In this document: in pieces, positions 5,887 to 6,631 of the stretch
How positions within the stretch are numbered: the first letter of the stretch is position 1
How the letters are laid out: every line of letters starts with the position of its first letter
Assembly: GCA_018902765.1 (NCBI GenBank)
Contig: JAHIQC010000271.1
Coordinates: 1 to 6,631, forward strand
Direction: 5' to 3'
DNA: 6,631 nucleotides
Origin: Actinomycetota bacterium
GTDB lineage: Bacteria > Actinomycetota > Coriobacteriia > Anaerosomatales > JAHIQC01
Program-made: the position numbers and the translations under genes
Notes under the pieces: generated by a model
Told to the model about the DNA's origin: nothing
Database searches by the model: none
What the model saw: only the letters and a program-made list of their open reading frames with translations

Positions 5887-6631
5887 ATGCTCGACGCACG
5901 CTATTCGATCCGTTCGCATGTCAACGGTAGCCTCACCACGTCAGACGTGGGAGAAACAGTCGAGCTGGCCGGCTGGGTCGCCAAGCGCCGTGATCACGGC
6001 GGACTGATCTTCGTGGACCTGCGGGATCGATCGGGCGTGATCCAGTGCACGTTCGATCCTGACGCAAGCGGGGAGGCCTTCATGGTCGCCGAGCGCGTCA
6101 GGCCGGAATGGGTCGTGCAGTTGACAGGCACGGTCCGACGCCGCCCGGAGGGCACTGTGAACCCCAACATGCCGACCGGGCAGGTGGAGGTCATCATCAC
6201 GTCGGCCACGGTCCTCAACACCAGCGAGACGCCTCCGTTCGAGGTCGAAGCGGGTATAGAGACTGACGAAGTCACCCGTATGCGTTATCGCTACATCGAC
6301 ATCCGTCGCCCCGAAGTACTTGCGGCTTTGCAGCTGCGCGATCGCGTGACCCAGCGCTTCCGCAAGTCGCTCGAGGTCCGAGGGTTCATGGAGGTCGAGA
6401 CGCCGATTCTAGGCAAGTCCACCCCCGAAGGCGCGCGGGACTTCGTGGTCCCGAGTCGCATGAACCCCGGCAAGTTCTACGCTTTGCCGCAATCCCCTCA
6501 GCTGTTCAAGCAGCTGTTCATGGTCGCGGGGCTCGAGCGCTACTACCAGATCGCCCGCTGCTTCCGTGACGAGGACCTGCGCGCCGATCGTCAGCCGGAG
6601 TTCACCCAGGTCGACATCGAGATGTCTTTCG
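5887..6631 (+). CDS. aspS: Aspartyl-tRNA synthetase, N-terminal part (3' end outside window); non-discriminating type predicted
   Basis: Class II synthetase loading aspartate on tRNA-Asp, here probably also on tRNA-Asn. The frame runs open from ATG 5887 to the right edge: 248 residues of a family usually near 590. The N-terminal OB-fold anticodon domain is at about 1-110, with [20 protein letters not shown] at 28-47. Motif 1 is at about 165-175 ([11 protein letters not shown]). The flipping-loop block STPEGARDF is at 178-186, the amino-acid-site block QSPQLFKQ at 202-209, and motif 2 at about 220-245 with [16 protein letters not shown]. Motif 3 and the bacterial GAD insertion domain lie beyond the edge. 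His37 in RRDHGG matches the histidine of Pseudomonas-type non-discriminating AspRS, where E. coli AspRS has Leu (RRDLGS). That sequence comparison is from memory. The gene follows hisS by 14 bases with its own strong ribosome site. Confidence 0.96.
   Translation, partial: MLDARYSIRSHVNGSLTTSDVGETVELAGWVAKRRDHGGLIFVDLRDRSGVIQCTFDPDASGEAFMVAERVRPEWVVQLTGTVRRRPEGTVNPNMPTGQVEVIITSATVLNTSETPPFEVEAGIETDEVTRMRYRYIDIRRPEVLAALQLRDRVTQRFRKSLEVRGFMEVETPILGKSTPEGARDFVVPSRMNPGKFYALPQSPQLFKQLFMVAGLERYYQIARCFRDEDLRADRQPEFTQVDIEMSF

Noticed and set aside
1..6631. CRISPR arrays, tRNA or rRNA genes, transposase genes, insertion-sequence ends, phage genes
   Set aside because: No direct-repeat/spacer pattern, cloverleaf-like segment, transposase motif or terminal inverted repeats were seen; the window is almost fully filled by the listed genes.

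Overview
The window is a GC-rich bacterial chromosome segment with every supported gene on the + strand. It holds the 3' part of a large extracytoplasmic multihaem c-type cytochrome, a System II (Ccs/Res) cytochrome c maturation pair (ResB/Ccs1, then the WWD-domain protein CcsA/ResC), a small unrecognised membrane protein, histidyl-tRNA synthetase (hisS) and the first 248 residues of aspartyl-tRNA synthetase (aspS), which is cut by the right edge. The combination of a Thr/Gly/His-rich multihaem cytochrome, System II maturation and a hisS-aspS tandem suggests an anaerobic respiring bacterium. A Coriobacteriia-like actinobacterial lineage (OPB41/Anaerosomatales type) is my best guess, but this is inference from gene content, not a phylogenetic result.

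Layout. 1-1650: C-terminal 549 residues of the cytochrome, open at the left edge, with nine CXXCH haem sites plus four Cys/His groups of unusual spacing. 1651-1937: non-coding, with a perfect 13-bp hairpin at 1698-1727 and a TATACT -10-like box at 1892-1897. 1938-3302: resB, probably starting at TTG. 3299-4135: ccsA, overlapping resB by ATGA. 4154-4531: a 125-residue, three-helix membrane protein. 4532-4600: short gap with a weak promoter candidate. 4601-5872: hisS. 5887-6631: aspS, partial, with a strong ribosome binding site straddling the hisS stop.

How they work together. The cytochrome must be exported and have haem attached outside the cytoplasmic membrane. ResB and CcsA form the complex that moves haem outward and ligates it to Cys-Cys-His motifs, so substrate and maturase are neighbours, although a hairpin separates their transcripts. 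The small membrane protein sits tightly behind ccsA and may be an accessory of haem handling. hisS and aspS are translation genes. The aspS product carries the RRDHGG signature of non-discriminating bacterial AspRS, which would imply that Asn-tRNA is made by the indirect GatCAB route. The most interesting points are the non-canonical haem-site spacings beside a Ccs system, and the unrecognised membrane protein.
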